DNA of 51,207 nucleotides, taken from the NCBI GenBank assembly GCA_017504945.1, contig JAFVQJ010000030.1:1-51207 (forward strand), given 5' to 3'. The stretch is from Clostridia bacterium (lineage in GTDB: Bacteria > Bacillota > Clostridia > Oscillospirales > RGIG5299). Positions within the stretch are counted from its first letter, which is position 1. The number at the start of each line of letters is the position of its first letter. Position numbers and translations under genes: made by a program. The notes below the pieces were generated by a model that had not been told where the DNA came from, did no database searches, and saw only the letters and a program-made list of their open reading frames with translations. Of the stretch, positions 32,834 to 42,149 are shown piece by piece.

Positions 32834-34486
32834 TCAGCCCTTCATTGAATCGTACCAAGCGTTGACCTCGGCGGTGATGGTATCGCCGCCCTGATTTTTC
32901 CACTCGGTTACGAAGATGTCGAATTCGTCGATAGTGGCTTCACCCGTGATGATACGGTAGAAGGTGGAGTACTGAAGGCTGTTTAAGTCAAGCTCTCTTT
33001 CCACCATCGTTGCCGTTTTGGAGTAGTTGTATTTATTTACGGTGAAGTTCTCGTAGCTGTAATCGGAGAAGAAGATATCGTAGGAGCCGTCTCTTGCATA
33101 GAGGAGATAGTCGCCGTAGTAGGCTCTGTCGCCGTCTGCAAGATATTTCATTACGCTGTTATACATATTCTTATGAGATGCCTTTTCAAGAAGCGAATCG
33201 TCCTGCGACTCTATTGCATCGTACAGAACCTCGTAGGCGTTTTCGGCATCAGCCTTAAGATGCGAGGTTATAACGGGAGCAAGTCCGCCGATATCGGTAA
33301 ATAGGCTGTTGTAAAGCTCGTTGTCGCTGTCTGCTGCCTTGGCGGTTGCGATATAGTGGTTAAAGAGCTTTACCATCGTTTCGGGATATTCGCAATCCTT
33401 TGAAACGGTCCAATAACGGTAGGCGTTGTGTGCGCCCTGAAGCACTGCCTCGTCGACGCCGTTTACCATTGAAAACGCCTTTACCGGTACGAATTCAACG
33501 CTTGTATTTCCTCTGTAAAGCGAGTCAAATGCCTTTACGAAGTTGAGGGTGCCCGATATCATTCCCGACTGATTCTGCGAAATGCCGAGATATCTGGTTG
33601 CGGTGAGATCGGGGTAGATAACGCCGGAGGCGTAAAGAGAAGCGATTTTCTCAAGTGCCGATTTCATTTCGGGCTGTATGGAGCCGTAAACGAGGTCGCC
33701 GTTCTCGTCCTCAAGCCACATATAAGGATAGGCGCCGAGAGAGTTGAAGAGGACGCGGTCGTAATGCTCGGAGGTTACCGCCATGGAAAGGCCGTAGGTA
33801 TCCTTCGCGCCGTTGCCGTCGGGGTCCTGATTGGAAAACGCCGTGAGGACCGCAGCGAAGCTGTCCCAATCGGTGGGAACGTCGAGATTGAGGTTATCGA
33901 GCCAATCCTTTCTGAGCCACCAGATGTTGTCGTAGGAGGCGGTGCCGTCGGTTATCTGCGGCATAGCGTATTTTCCGCCTGCGAAGGTTACGGGATAGAA
34001 AATCTCCTCGCCCGCCACCTCGATAGACTCCTTGAGCTCATCTGAGGCGTAATTCTCGATAAGGTCGCTTATCTCGCGAACGAGGTCGTTTTCGTAAAGC
34101 GATTTCGCATAGCTGTATGCAATATCCTCACCGCTTAAAAGGTTTAAGACGTCGGGAATATCGGAGATGGCTATTGAGCTTGTAAGCTTTTGCATATAGG
34201 CGCTGTTGTCGGTTACCGCCCATTCGTTTACAAGTCTTATTCCGAGGTCCTGCTCTATCTTCTCGGTCCACGGAGTGAACTCAACGCTGTAGCCTATCTT
34301 GTCAAGCGCAGAGCTTTCAAATCCGCCCACGAAGGGAAGGGAATAGCTGATTTTTACAGAAGGGGTATATTTGCCAAAGGGTCCCGGCTCGACGGTTATT
34401 TTTTCGCCGCCCGCGCAGGAGGAGAGGGCAAAAGCTGCGGAAAGCAGCATAATTGCCGCAAGAATAACGGAAAATGTTTTTTTCAT
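32834..34486 (-). CDS. Extracellular solute-binding lipoprotein (sugar ABC-transporter type)
   Basis: 550 residues from ATG 34486 (AAAGGAG upstream). Lipoprotein signal MKKTFSVILAAIMLLSAAFA with lipobox LSSC. The body is a two-lobed family-1-like substrate-binding protein; IWWLRKDWLDNLNLDVPTDW and AFSNQDPDGNGAKDTYG, an EF-hand-like Asp loop, resemble LplA/YtcQ-type oligosaccharide-binding proteins. No permease or ATPase genes lie in the window, so it would have to serve a transporter encoded elsewhere. Flanked by its own promoter and terminators. Sugar identity cannot be read. Confidence 0.85.
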   Translation of the reverse strand: MKKTFSVILAAIMLLSAAFALSSCAGGEKITVEPGPFGKYTPSVKISYSLPFVGGFESSALDKIGYSVEFTPWTEKIEQDLGIRLVNEWAVTDNSAYMQKLTSSIAISDIPDVLNLLSGEDIAYSYAKSLYENDLVREISDLIENYASDELKESIEVAGEEIFYPVTFAGGKYAMPQITDGTASYDNIWWLRKDWLDNLNLDVPTDWDSFAAVLTAFSNQDPDGNGAKDTYGLSMAVTSEHYDRVLFNSLGAYPYMWLEDENGDLVYGSIQPEMKSALEKIASLYASGVIYPDLTATRYLGISQNQSGMISGTLNFVKAFDSLYRGNTSVEFVPVKAFSMVNGVDEAVLQGAHNAYRYWTVSKDCEYPETMVKLFNHYIATAKAADSDNELYNSLFTDIGGLAPVITSHLKADAENAYEVLYDAIESQDDSLLEKASHKNMYNSVMKYLADGDRAYYGDYLLYARDGSYDIFFSDYSYENFTVNKYNYSKTATMVERELDLNSLQYSTFYRIITGEATIDEFDIFVTEWKNQGGDTITAEVNAWYDSMKG

Positions 34487-34516
34487 TAAAGCACGCTCCT
34501 TTGATTTTATAAAAAA

Positions 34517-34545
34517 ATTATAGCAGATTGCAATATCTCGCGCAA
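34517..34545 (-). promoter_or_regulatory. Promoter of the solute-binding protein gene
   Basis: Minus strand TTGCGC (34540-34545), 17-bp spacer, TATAAT (34517-34522). Confidence 0.55.
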
Positions 34546-34580
34546 TGCACAAAAGGACTTAATTTTTGACCAATAAGACA

Positions 34581-34605
34581 AAAACGGCAGTTTTTCTGCC
34601 GTTTT
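34581..34605 (-). terminator. Terminator of the hom-transglutaminase unit
   Basis: AAAACGGCAG (34581-34590) and CTGCCGTTTT (34596-34605); the minus strand continues GTCTTATTGG after the A/T tail. Confidence 0.75.
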
Positions 34606-34610
34606 TTATA

Positions 34611-35849
34611 TTATTTCTTTTTCTTTATGAATACAAACAATATGACGATAAACACTATCGCCGCCGCGGGAAGCGCAACCAGCACCGCAGTTTCGATCAC
34701 CGATGCCGGAATCGGCGCAAAGCCGCCTTCGTCGGGCACCGAGGTCAAGACGTCGCTTGAGCTTTCGTCGGGATCAGAGGATTCGGGCTCGGAGGGTATT
34801 ACCGAGGGCGCGGGTTCGGAGGGTACAGTCGAGGGCGCGGGCTGTGAGGGTATTACCGAGGAGGTTGACTGTTGCTCGCTGTAATCGTTCGGAGCGGCAG
34901 GATAAAAATTACTTTTCCAGCGATGATCCTTTGAAAAGGTGTTGTCGCTCTTTAGGAAATAGTCGTATCTCGTGGATCTGCCGGGATCGTCCCACGTGGT
35001 GTCGATATGATACCAAGCGTTTCCGAGCTTTACCATATTCCAGGCGTGGCCGATATAGCCGCTTCCGCTTCCGTTGTTTGCAAAGGAGTCATGGCGCACG
35101 GCGATCTCCTTATCGCCGAGTCCCGCCTCCTCCATAAGACAGTTGAAAAGTCCCGTATATGCCTGACAGACGCCCTTGCCGTTCTCTATCATATAAATGG
35201 GATAATAGATATTTTCAACGCCGTTTGCAAGCTCATCGGTTGCATAGCTGAAGTTTGAAGCTATATAATCGTGGAGCGTCTTTACCTTTTGATAGTCGCT
35301 CATTCCGGATGTTATAAGCTCTGCGACGACCTGTCGGCAATGCTGCTTTACGAGCAGGCTCTCCGCCTTGTTCTCACCCCAGGTGAGAGTGTAGGTGACG
35401 TTCATCGACATTATCTCGTTTTGACGGTTCATTGATACCGAGAAGGATATTGAAAAGGTGTTGTATTCGCCGCCGTCGCCGCCCTTAAGGACGAGAAATT
35501 CGTAATCGAGCTCGCTCATATTGCCAAGCACCGTAAATATATCGAGAGTGAAGATGTATGAGGGGTCGACTATCGCGCTGTTTTGAACCTTATATTTCGC
35601 TTCGGTGAACTGTGAAAAGTCGATCTTTACGGTGTAAGCGGTCTGCGCCCATCTTCCGCTTTGCGTTTCGTTTTTGCGAAGCTTTATTGCCTCTTTATAG
35701 CCGTTTAAAACGGCGTTTTCCATTTCGGCTTCGGTCTTGGGCGTTACGGTGAGATCGACCGCTTCCGCCGCCAGCACGCCAAATGAAGAAAAGGCGATGA
35801 ATATTATCATCGCCGTAATTATTAAGGATAACGATTTCTTAAAGGTCAT
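34611..35849 (-). CDS. Secreted, membrane-anchored transglutaminase-like protein
   Basis: 412 residues; GGGAGG lies upstream of the ATG. Signal peptide (SLIITAMIIFIAFSSFGVLA), an N-terminal beta domain (~35-170), then a transglutaminase/protease fold (~175-300) with all three catalytic parts: Cys in GKGVCQAYTGLF, His in GHAWNMVKL, Asp in HIDTTWDDP. A Pro/Ser linker follows with near-repeats of PSEPAPSVIPSEP, the spacing typical of wall-spanning segments, then a C-terminal transmembrane helix with a KKKK tail. It may cut or cross-link surface proteins or peptidoglycan-linked peptides. It is 17 bp after the homoserine dehydrogenase gene, an unusual partner. Confidence 0.85.
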   Translation of the reverse strand: MTFKKSLSLIITAMIIFIAFSSFGVLAAEAVDLTVTPKTEAEMENAVLNGYKEAIKLRKNETQSGRWAQTAYTVKIDFSQFTEAKYKVQNSAIVDPSYIFTLDIFTVLGNMSELDYEFLVLKGGDGGEYNTFSISFSVSMNRQNEIMSMNVTYTLTWGENKAESLLVKQHCRQVVAELITSGMSDYQKVKTLHDYIASNFSYATDELANGVENIYYPIYMIENGKGVCQAYTGLFNCLMEEAGLGDKEIAVRHDSFANNGSGSGYIGHAWNMVKLGNAWYHIDTTWDDPGRSTRYDYFLKSDNTFSKDHRWKSNFYPAAPNDYSEQQSTSSVIPSQPAPSTVPSEPAPSVIPSEPESSDPDESSSDVLTSVPDEGGFAPIPASVIETAVLVALPAAAIVFIVILFVFIKKKK

Positions 35850-35866
35850 AAAAATACCTCCCGAAA

Positions 35867-37087
35867 TTACATTTCAACGTTAAATCTTGAAATAAGCTTT
35901 CCGTATTCCTTCAATTCTTCTGTTTTTACATCGTGTTCCGTTATCTTCATTTCCTTGGTGATAAAGGAGGTTATGCCGTTTTTGCAAATAACGCTGCCTT
36001 CCTTTGCATAGTCGGCAATGGCGTTCTTAACGCTTCCGTCTTCATCCTCAAATCTGAGGAGAAGCACTGCGCTTTGCTCCGAGTAGGGTAAGACGAAATC
36101 GGGGTCGCCCGTTTTCCAGAGGCGAAGCTTCTCGTTTTCGCCCGCCTTTGCACACTCGATTATATCGGCTACTACTGCCGAGGCGGTGGGAAGCTTGCCT
36201 GCGCCCTTGCCGTAAAACATTACGTCGCCGAGGGCGTTACCCGTTACGGTGATGGCATTGAATACTCCCTCAACGTTTGAGAGGGGATTGTTTTCGTCGA
36301 TAACCGTGGGCTCGACGCGAACGGAAAGGCGACCGTCCTCTCCGAGCTTTGCAATTCCGAGCAGCTTGATGACCGAGTTTCTTGCTTCACACTCGGCAAC
36401 GTCGTCGAGAGTTATTTCGGTTATACCCGTGGTGTTTACAAGGTCGGGGTCGATATACTTTCCGAAGGAAATGGAGGAAAGTATTGCTATTTTTCGGCAG
36501 GCATCGGTTCCCTCTATATCTGCCGCGGGGTTCTGCTCTGCATAGCCGAGCTTCTGCGCCTGCGCAAGAGCGGTGTCGAAGGAGATGCCGTCGTTTATCA
36601 TTTTGGTGAGGATATAGTTCGTGGTGCCGTTTAAAATTCCTTTTACCGAGGTTATCTCGTTGCCGGCAAGCGAGTCGTAAAGTGAGCGGATTATGGGAAT
36701 ACCGCCGCCGACCGACGCCTCGTAGCGATAGCTTACCTTATTCTCATAGGCAAGCTGCAAAAGCTCGGGACCCTTGGTTGCAACAAGCTCCTTATTGGAG
36801 GTTACAACGCTTTTGCCCGCCTTTAAGCATCTTACGGTGAAGTCGTAGGCTATCTTGGCGCCGCCTATCGTTTCGCAAACGACCTCGACCTCGGGATCGT
36901 TTACTATATCTTCAAAATTTTTGGTAAGATATGCGGCGAAGGGAGATTCGGGAAAATCTCTTATATCGAGAATATATTTTAAAGAAATTTCTTTTCCGGC
37001 ACGCTTTTCTACCGACTCCTTATTTTGCGAAAGGATCTCCGCAATACCAGAGCCGACGGTGCCAAAGCCCATAACGGCAACTTTCAT
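35867..37087 (-). CDS. hom: Homoserine dehydrogenase
   Basis: 406 residues. Reduces aspartate semialdehyde to homoserine in threonine/methionine synthesis. N-terminal Rossmann motif (VAVMGFGTVGSGIAEIL), SNKELVATKGPEL with the NKE signature, VGGGIPIIRSLYDSLAGNEI, ILNGTTNYILTKM and AADIEGTDACRKIAIL. The last ~80 residues are an ACT domain, so feedback control is expected. No clear promoter upstream; it may depend on read-through from secG past the hairpin at 37141-37172. AAAGGATTGG precedes the ATG. Confidence 0.95.
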   Translation of the reverse strand: MKVAVMGFGTVGSGIAEILSQNKESVEKRAGKEISLKYILDIRDFPESPFAAYLTKNFEDIVNDPEVEVVCETIGGAKIAYDFTVRCLKAGKSVVTSNKELVATKGPELLQLAYENKVSYRYEASVGGGIPIIRSLYDSLAGNEITSVKGILNGTTNYILTKMINDGISFDTALAQAQKLGYAEQNPAADIEGTDACRKIAILSSISFGKYIDPDLVNTTGITEITLDDVAECEARNSVIKLLGIAKLGEDGRLSVRVEPTVIDENNPLSNVEGVFNAITVTGNALGDVMFYGKGAGKLPTASAVVADIIECAKAGENEKLRLWKTGDPDFVLPYSEQSAVLLLRFEDEDGSVKNAIADYAKEGSVICKNGITSFITKEMKITEHDVKTEELKEYGKLISRFNVEM

Positions 37088-37140
37088 AAAAACACCAATC
37101 CTTTGAAGTGCGGTCTTAACGCACGAACATCCTTAACCAC

Positions 37141-37172
37141 TTTTGCCGCCATATTAAAACATGGCGGCAAAA
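37141..37172 (-). terminator. Terminator of secG
   Basis: TTTTGCCGCCAT (37141-37152) and its complement (37161-37172), loop of 8 nt; the minus strand reads GCAAAAGTGG beyond, so the T-tract is only moderate. Confidence 0.6.
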
Positions 37173-37190
37173 GAAAGGGTCAGATCAATT

Positions 37191-37430
37191 TTACTTTACT
37201 ATAAATATAGCGTTTAAGATCAAGGTCATTACTACCAATGCAATTCCGAGTATCATCGTGAATTTGGTAAGAACTCTGTCCTTTCTCTTTCCCTTGTTCT
37301 TGCCTAAGAAGGTTTCGGTGTTACCGGTGATGGTGCCCGAAAGTCCGCCTTCGTTTGAGCTCTGGAAGAGAACCAACACAATGATTCCGACGCAAAGCGC
37401 TATATCGATTATGGCAAGTGCAATTTCCAT
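37191..37430 (-). CDS. secG: Preprotein translocase subunit SecG
   Basis: 79 residues with two transmembrane helices (IALAIIDIALCVGIIVLVLF and TMILGIALVVMTLILNAIF) joined by the conserved cytoplasmic loop QSSNEGGLSGTITG. A subunit of the SecYEG channel that speeds protein export. Promoter 37512-37540 with a ~75-nt leader holding a GCCGAGTGCTCGGC hairpin. Confidence 0.95.
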   Translation of the reverse strand: MEIALAIIDIALCVGIIVLVLFQSSNEGGLSGTITGNTETFLGKNKGKRKDRVLTKFTMILGIALVVMTLILNAIFIVK

Positions 37431-37469
37431 TTTAAACCATGCCTTTCTTTAACAGACATTTAAGTCCGT

Positions 37470-37483
37470 GCCGAGTGCTCGGC
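37470..37483 (-). promoter_or_regulatory. Hairpin in the secG leader
   Basis: GCCGAG TG CTCGGC, inside the weaker outer pairing ACAGA (37452-37456)/TCTGT (37484-37488). Function unknown; it may affect secG mRNA stability. Confidence 0.35.
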
Positions 37484-37511
37484 TCTGTAATATTACTTTT
37501 TCAGTCATACT

Positions 37512-37540
37512 ATGATATCACAGTGCGGACCAAAAATCAA
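37512..37540 (-). promoter_or_regulatory. Promoter of secG
   Basis: Minus strand TTGATT (37535-37540), 17-bp spacer, TATCAT (37512-37517). Confidence 0.6.
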
Positions 37541-37560
37541 GCAATTTTATTAAAAAGCTT

Positions 37561-38865
37561 TTATTTTTTCGAAAAATTGCCGCTGTCGGTGCCTTTTTTA
37601 TAGTAATACTCTATCTTCTCGTTGAGATTTGCGAATTTTCCGTTTGCGATATCGGAGAACATTGCCTCTTTCTCGTTTGCGGTAGCAGCCTTCTCGTGAC
37701 CGATGAGCACCCACGTTGCAGTTGAAAGGTGAGCAAACTCGGGCTTTTCAAGTGCGGGACAGATGAAGGACTGACGGGGAGTGTTGATATCCTCGCCGCT
37801 TATCTGGAAGAAATCGTGCTTATCGCAAAGAGAGATTATTCTCTGAAGCTGCTCGGGAGTGTTTCTCGAGGGCATATATGTTACGGCGTTGAAGCCTACC
37901 TTCTTTATTACCTCGAAGAGCTCGTCGAGGTAATCGTCCTCAAACTTCTGAGCCTTCTTGTCGCCGGTAACGGAGTTGCCGACGTCGCCGAGGTATGCGT
38001 AAGCCGAGATAGCGCCTATCTTCTTTGCAAATGCAACGAATTCCTTAACGGGAGGACATTCCTCGTCGGCGTCGATATAGAATTTCGCAACGAAGTCGCT
38101 CTTCAAAGCGCCGAGAAGGTCGTACTCGTAGCAGGGGTTATCAACGTCTAAAAGGAAGCCCTCGATCTTTGCGGAAAGCGGAATTCTGAAATCGTTTTTA
38201 ACGAGATCGACTACGGGCTGTCCCTTGCCGTATTTTGCGATTATCTTCTTTACGAGAGCGTAGATAAGGTGACGCTCGGTGATGGAGCCGCCGTTTGCGT
38301 TTTGCGAAAGGGGAACAACGTCGGCGTCGAAGTCAACGGTAAGACCGAAGGGTGCGACTATTCTCGCAATATTCTCGGTCATTCTGCGGTTTCTCTCGTT
38401 TCTCTTTGCGCGGTAAGGTGCAAGAAATTTCTCGCACTCCGCGAATTTCTGATGAGGAATACCGTGAATTGCAACGTATGCAACGGAGATCTGATCGGGG
38501 TTGTTAAGACGTCTGCCGTAGAGGCTGGTGCCTGCTATGGAAACACGGCACTCGAAGCCGCAGGTGATATCCATTCCGGCGATCTTGCCTGCTTCAACAA
38601 ACTCCTCACAGCCGCCTACCGAGTCGTGATCCATAATGCCTGCGGTAACGAGGCCCGCTTTTCTCGCCATATAGAGCGCCTTGGTGGGCGAATAGGGTGA
38701 GAAGCTGTAGATGGTGTGGATATGGTTGTTTACGCTGGTGCCGGTTACCGGCTTTTCTATCTCGCCCGCCTTTTCAAGAGCGATTATATCCTTCAATGCG
38801 GAAAGGCGCTCTCTTTTGGTGGGGGCGTTGAGCTTTTCGATAAGTACGTTAATATCCTTTTTCAA
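37561..38865 (-). CDS. PHP-domain protein of the rhamnose operon
   Basis: 434 residues, last gene of the leftward rhamnose unit, 12 bp after the aldolase gene. PHP-fold motifs: HIHTIYSFSP (motif I, HxH; ~48), MDHDSVGG (motif II; ~78), CGFECRVS (the Glu) and, near the C-terminus, SGEDINTPRQSF where PHP phosphoesterases usually have a D-x-H. The last His is thus replaced by Asn, though Glu and Asp remain. PHP proteins hydrolyse phosphoesters such as histidinol-phosphate. Its place suggests a phosphorylated sugar or aldehyde intermediate as substrate, but that is inference. No clear terminator follows its stop. Confidence 0.75.
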   Translation of the reverse strand: MKKDINVLIEKLNAPTKRERLSALKDIIALEKAGEIEKPVTGTSVNNHIHTIYSFSPYSPTKALYMARKAGLVTAGIMDHDSVGGCEEFVEAGKIAGMDITCGFECRVSIAGTSLYGRRLNNPDQISVAYVAIHGIPHQKFAECEKFLAPYRAKRNERNRRMTENIARIVAPFGLTVDFDADVVPLSQNANGGSITERHLIYALVKKIIAKYGKGQPVVDLVKNDFRIPLSAKIEGFLLDVDNPCYEYDLLGALKSDFVAKFYIDADEECPPVKEFVAFAKKIGAISAYAYLGDVGNSVTGDKKAQKFEDDYLDELFEVIKKVGFNAVTYMPSRNTPEQLQRIISLCDKHDFFQISGEDINTPRQSFICPALEKPEFAHLSTATWVLIGHEKAATANEKEAMFSDIANGKFANLNEKIEYYYKKGTDSGNFSKK

Positions 38866-38877
38866 TTAAAGCACCTC

Positions 38878-40851
38878 TTACTTAAGCATTATCTGACCGC
38901 CGGTTACGGGGATAGCCTGACCGGTCTCGTATTTCTGCTCGATGCAGTAGTAGATAGCGCGTGCAACGTCTATCTCGTGGCAGCCGGTGTTCATGGGAAC
39001 CTTTGCCTCGTATGCCTTCTTTACGTCCTCAACGGTCTTTGCGCCGGGAACCTTGCCTGCCTTGAGGTACTGAACAAATAAGCCCTTCTCGGGATCGGAC
39101 CACAGGGGACCGTCGAGGAAGTTACCGGGGCAAACGGAGTTTACCTTTATATTGTAGGGGCAAAGCTCGAGTGCGAAGCTCTGGGTAAGACCGATGCCGC
39201 CGAATTTGCTTCCTGCATAGGCAAAGTTCTTATTGGAGCCCTCAAGTCCCGATTTGGAGTTGATCTGGATTATATCGAAGTATTCCTTGCCGTTGAAGCG
39301 GTTCTGGATCTTCATTACCTTCTGTGCGTATTTGGTGCCGAGGAAATATGCGGTGTAGTTGATGAGGGTGGAAAGCTCGAAGTTTTCCTTGGTCATCTCG
39401 TCGAGAGTGCCTGCGCGAACGATGCCCGCGTTGCTTACGAATACGTCAAGTCCGCCGTAAGCCAAAACGGTTGCGTTCATCATATTCTTAACGTCTTCCT
39501 CGTTGCCGACGTTTACCTTGACTGCGATGGATGCGCCCTTGCCGAGCTCTGCGTTTACAGCCTCTGATGCCTTTATTGCGCCCTCGCCGTTTAAGTCCGC
39601 ATAGGTCATGTAAGAGCCTTCCTTTGCCATCATATCGGCAACGCCCTTACCGAAGCCCTGTGCCGAGCCGGTAACGATGGATATCTTGCCGCCGAGACGC
39701 TTTACGCCGCCTGCAGCAAGAGAGACCTTTTTGCGATATCTCTCAACTTCCCAGTTGTTGATAGCGTAGATGAGATCCTCGGGAAGAGGCTTGGAGCCGC
39801 CGAAGTTCTTTGCATAAACGGAGACCTTTACCGCATCGGTAAATACCTCTGCCGCAATGTCTGCCTCCTTCTTGCTTCTGCCTGCGGCGAATACACCGAG
39901 GTTCTTAACGGCGATGATCTTGGGATCCTTGCCGACTTCCTTGCGGAATGTATCTATTTTAGCGGCGAGCTCTGCATATATATCTTCAAGCTCCTCTGCC
40001 TCGATGAATATTCTTCTGTCGTAGCAGTAAACCATATGGTCGGGAGAGAATGCGGTTGAAGCCTCGGCAAAGTTTGCCTCGCTTGCAACGACCTTTGCAA
40101 ACTCCTTATTGGTCTTGAAGGTTACGATGCCCATTGCACCCTCTTCGTCCGCAAGCATTGCGCGGATAGCGGGAGCGATAGCCGCTGCCTTATCTGCATC
40201 GAACTCGCAAGCGGAGAAATCGGGAACCTCTTTAACGGTCTCGTCGAGAACGTCGTTAAGGATCTTAACGTTTACATCGATCTCCGCAAGGCTGTTGCCG
40301 CCTATGAATACGCCGTGGTTCTCAAGGAAGATGAAGAGAGGAAGCTTGCCGTTTGCAGCCTTGAAGCTGTCGACCTTTTCCTTGACCTCCATAGCGAGTA
40401 TGTAGCCGGGCATAATAGGTCTTATCCAAACGGAGTTTGCTGCGAAATATTTATCGAAAGCGGACTTCCAATCCTTTGCGCAGGTAAGACCGTTTATTCT
40501 CGAGGGATGAAGATGAAGAATAAAGGAATAATCGAATACGTCGTGAAGAAGGGTCTCAACGCTGGGACGCTTATGCTCCTCGCCTGCTCTTCTTGCAGCC
40601 ATCATATCTGCAAGTACCTCTGCTTCTCTGGTATCCGAATCCTCGGAATAGGTTTTGGAATAGATCTCGGTGAGCTTGCTTCTGTCGATCTTTACGAAGC
40701 CGTCCTCGGTGATCTCGGCGAGCGAAACGCCCGAGCCCTTGATATAAAGGGTCTCGTCGTCCTTGTAGGAGGTGTTTCCGCCGCCTGCGAGAACGTACTC
40801 GGGATTTGCGCCGTATTTGTTTGACATTTCTCTTAAAAGTGTAAGACTCAT
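38878..40851 (-). CDS. Bifunctional L-rhamnulose-1-phosphate aldolase / lactaldehyde dehydrogenase fusion (RhaEW type)
   Basis: 657 residues. N-terminal class II aldolase domain (~1-380): GGGNTSYKD, IKGSGVSLAEI, FILHLHPSRINGL (zinc His) and ENHGVFIGG (further zinc His). C-terminal short-chain dehydrogenase (~390-655): Rossmann IVTGSAQGFGKGVADMM, VSNAGIV, and the catalytic Ser (QINSKSG) with YAGSKFGG (Tyr/Lys). It would split rhamnulose-1-phosphate into dihydroxyacetone phosphate and L-lactaldehyde, then convert the lactaldehyde. Such RhaEW-type fusions are known in Bacillus and Chloroflexi. Length is slightly short of the ~690 of Bacillus YuxG because the N-terminus is shorter. It lies 35 bp after rhaA. 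Confidence 0.88.
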   Translation of the reverse strand: MSLTLLREMSNKYGANPEYVLAGGGNTSYKDDETLYIKGSGVSLAEITEDGFVKIDRSKLTEIYSKTYSEDSDTREAEVLADMMAARRAGEEHKRPSVETLLHDVFDYSFILHLHPSRINGLTCAKDWKSAFDKYFAANSVWIRPIMPGYILAMEVKEKVDSFKAANGKLPLFIFLENHGVFIGGNSLAEIDVNVKILNDVLDETVKEVPDFSACEFDADKAAAIAPAIRAMLADEEGAMGIVTFKTNKEFAKVVASEANFAEASTAFSPDHMVYCYDRRIFIEAEELEDIYAELAAKIDTFRKEVGKDPKIIAVKNLGVFAAGRSKKEADIAAEVFTDAVKVSVYAKNFGGSKPLPEDLIYAINNWEVERYRKKVSLAAGGVKRLGGKISIVTGSAQGFGKGVADMMAKEGSYMTYADLNGEGAIKASEAVNAELGKGASIAVKVNVGNEEDVKNMMNATVLAYGGLDVFVSNAGIVRAGTLDEMTKENFELSTLINYTAYFLGTKYAQKVMKIQNRFNGKEYFDIIQINSKSGLEGSNKNFAYAGSKFGGIGLTQSFALELCPYNIKVNSVCPGNFLDGPLWSDPEKGLFVQYLKAGKVPGAKTVEDVKKAYEAKVPMNTGCHEIDVARAIYYCIEQKYETGQAIPVTGGQIMLK

Positions 40852-40886
40852 TTTTACATTATCCTTTCAATATATGTAAATATTAT

Positions 40887-42149
40887 TTATTTTCTTTCTG
40901 ATAAGACCTTTTTCTCGTAGTCCTTTACCTTCGAAAGCCATGCCTCGCGAACGGGGACGTTCTCAAGCTCGCACATATAGTCCCATACTGCAGCAAAGGG
41001 GTAGCTTTTGAGCTCCTCCATCATTGCAAGGCGGGAGGTGTAGTCGCCCTCGAGCTCGTATTTCTTCAAGGTATCTACCGGACGGAGAAGTGCGGCAAGA
41101 AGCGCCTTTCTTGCGTTTCTCGTTCCGATCACCCAAGCCGCTACTCTGTTTATCGAGGCGTCGAAGTAATCGAGTGCGATGTTTACTCTGTCCTGTGCGC
41201 CGCAGGCAACGATCTCGTTCATTATTGCCTGAAGCTCGTCGTTAAATATTACCACGTGGTCGCTGTCCCATCTTACGGGGCGGGAAACGTGGAGCAAAAG
41301 CTCGTTGCAGTAGCAGAGCATTGCCGATATTTTATCGCTTATTACCTCGGTGGGATGATAGTGTCCGACGTCGAGAGTGAGAAGCACGTCGGGGTGAGTC
41401 GCGGCATAGGCTGTGTAGAATTCGTTGGAGCCGGTGGTGTAGCTTTCAACGCCCATTCCGAACACCTTTGATTCTACCGCATCTACATTATACTCCTTTT
41501 TTATCGGAAATGCAAATATTTTATCAAGAGAATCCTTTAAACGCATTCTCGGGCCGAGTGTGTCGGCGGGAGTATCCTTATATCCGTCGGGCATCCAGAA
41601 GTTTGTAACGCAACGCTTGCCCGTTGCTTTTCCGAAATACTCAGCTATTTTTCTGCTGCCGATGCCGTGCTCTATCCAATATTCTCTTACCTTTTCGTCT
41701 GCCGAAGAGAGAGTAAAGCCGGAGGCGCTCATATCGTGAGAGAAGAAGGAGGGGTTATAGTCAAGTCCTATGTCGAGCTTATTTGCCCATTCTACCCAGC
41801 GCTCGAAGTGCTTGGGCTCGAGCTTGTTTCTTTCGACCTTCTCGTCGGTATCGGCGTAGAAGGCGTGAAGGCTTACCTTATGGGTGCCGGGGAGAAGACT
41901 CATTGCCATCTCAAGATCGGCGCGAAGCTCGTTGGGGGTCCTTGCTCTGCCGGGATAATTTCCCGTTGCGGCGATGCCGCCCGTGAGCTCGCCCTCGGCG
42001 TTTTCAAAGCCCTTTACGTCGTCGCCCTGCCAGCAGTGAATTGAGATCGGTATCTTTTTTGCCGATTCTATTGCTTTATCCGTATCTATGCCGAGCTTTG
42101 CATAGGCTTCCCTTGCAAGCTCGTATGCCTTTTTAACAGAATTATCCAT
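40887..42149 (-). CDS. rhaA: L-rhamnose isomerase
   Basis: 420 residues, typical for RhaA. Converts L-rhamnose to L-rhamnulose. Motifs: SIHCWQGDDVKGFE at the N-terminus, PGTHKVSLHAFYAD, GLDYNPSFFSHDMS, LLTLDVGHYHPTE and LHVSRPVRWDSDHVV, which provide the metal-binding His/Asp/Glu. The start overlaps the end of rhaB by 8 bp. Confidence 0.96.
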   Translation of the reverse strand: MDNSVKKAYELAREAYAKLGIDTDKAIESAKKIPISIHCWQGDDVKGFENAEGELTGGIAATGNYPGRARTPNELRADLEMAMSLLPGTHKVSLHAFYADTDEKVERNKLEPKHFERWVEWANKLDIGLDYNPSFFSHDMSASGFTLSSADEKVREYWIEHGIGSRKIAEYFGKATGKRCVTNFWMPDGYKDTPADTLGPRMRLKDSLDKIFAFPIKKEYNVDAVESKVFGMGVESYTTGSNEFYTAYAATHPDVLLTLDVGHYHPTEVISDKISAMLCYCNELLLHVSRPVRWDSDHVVIFNDELQAIMNEIVACGAQDRVNIALDYFDASINRVAAWVIGTRNARKALLAALLRPVDTLKKYELEGDYTSRLAMMEELKSYPFAAVWDYMCELENVPVREAWLSKVKDYEKKVLSERK

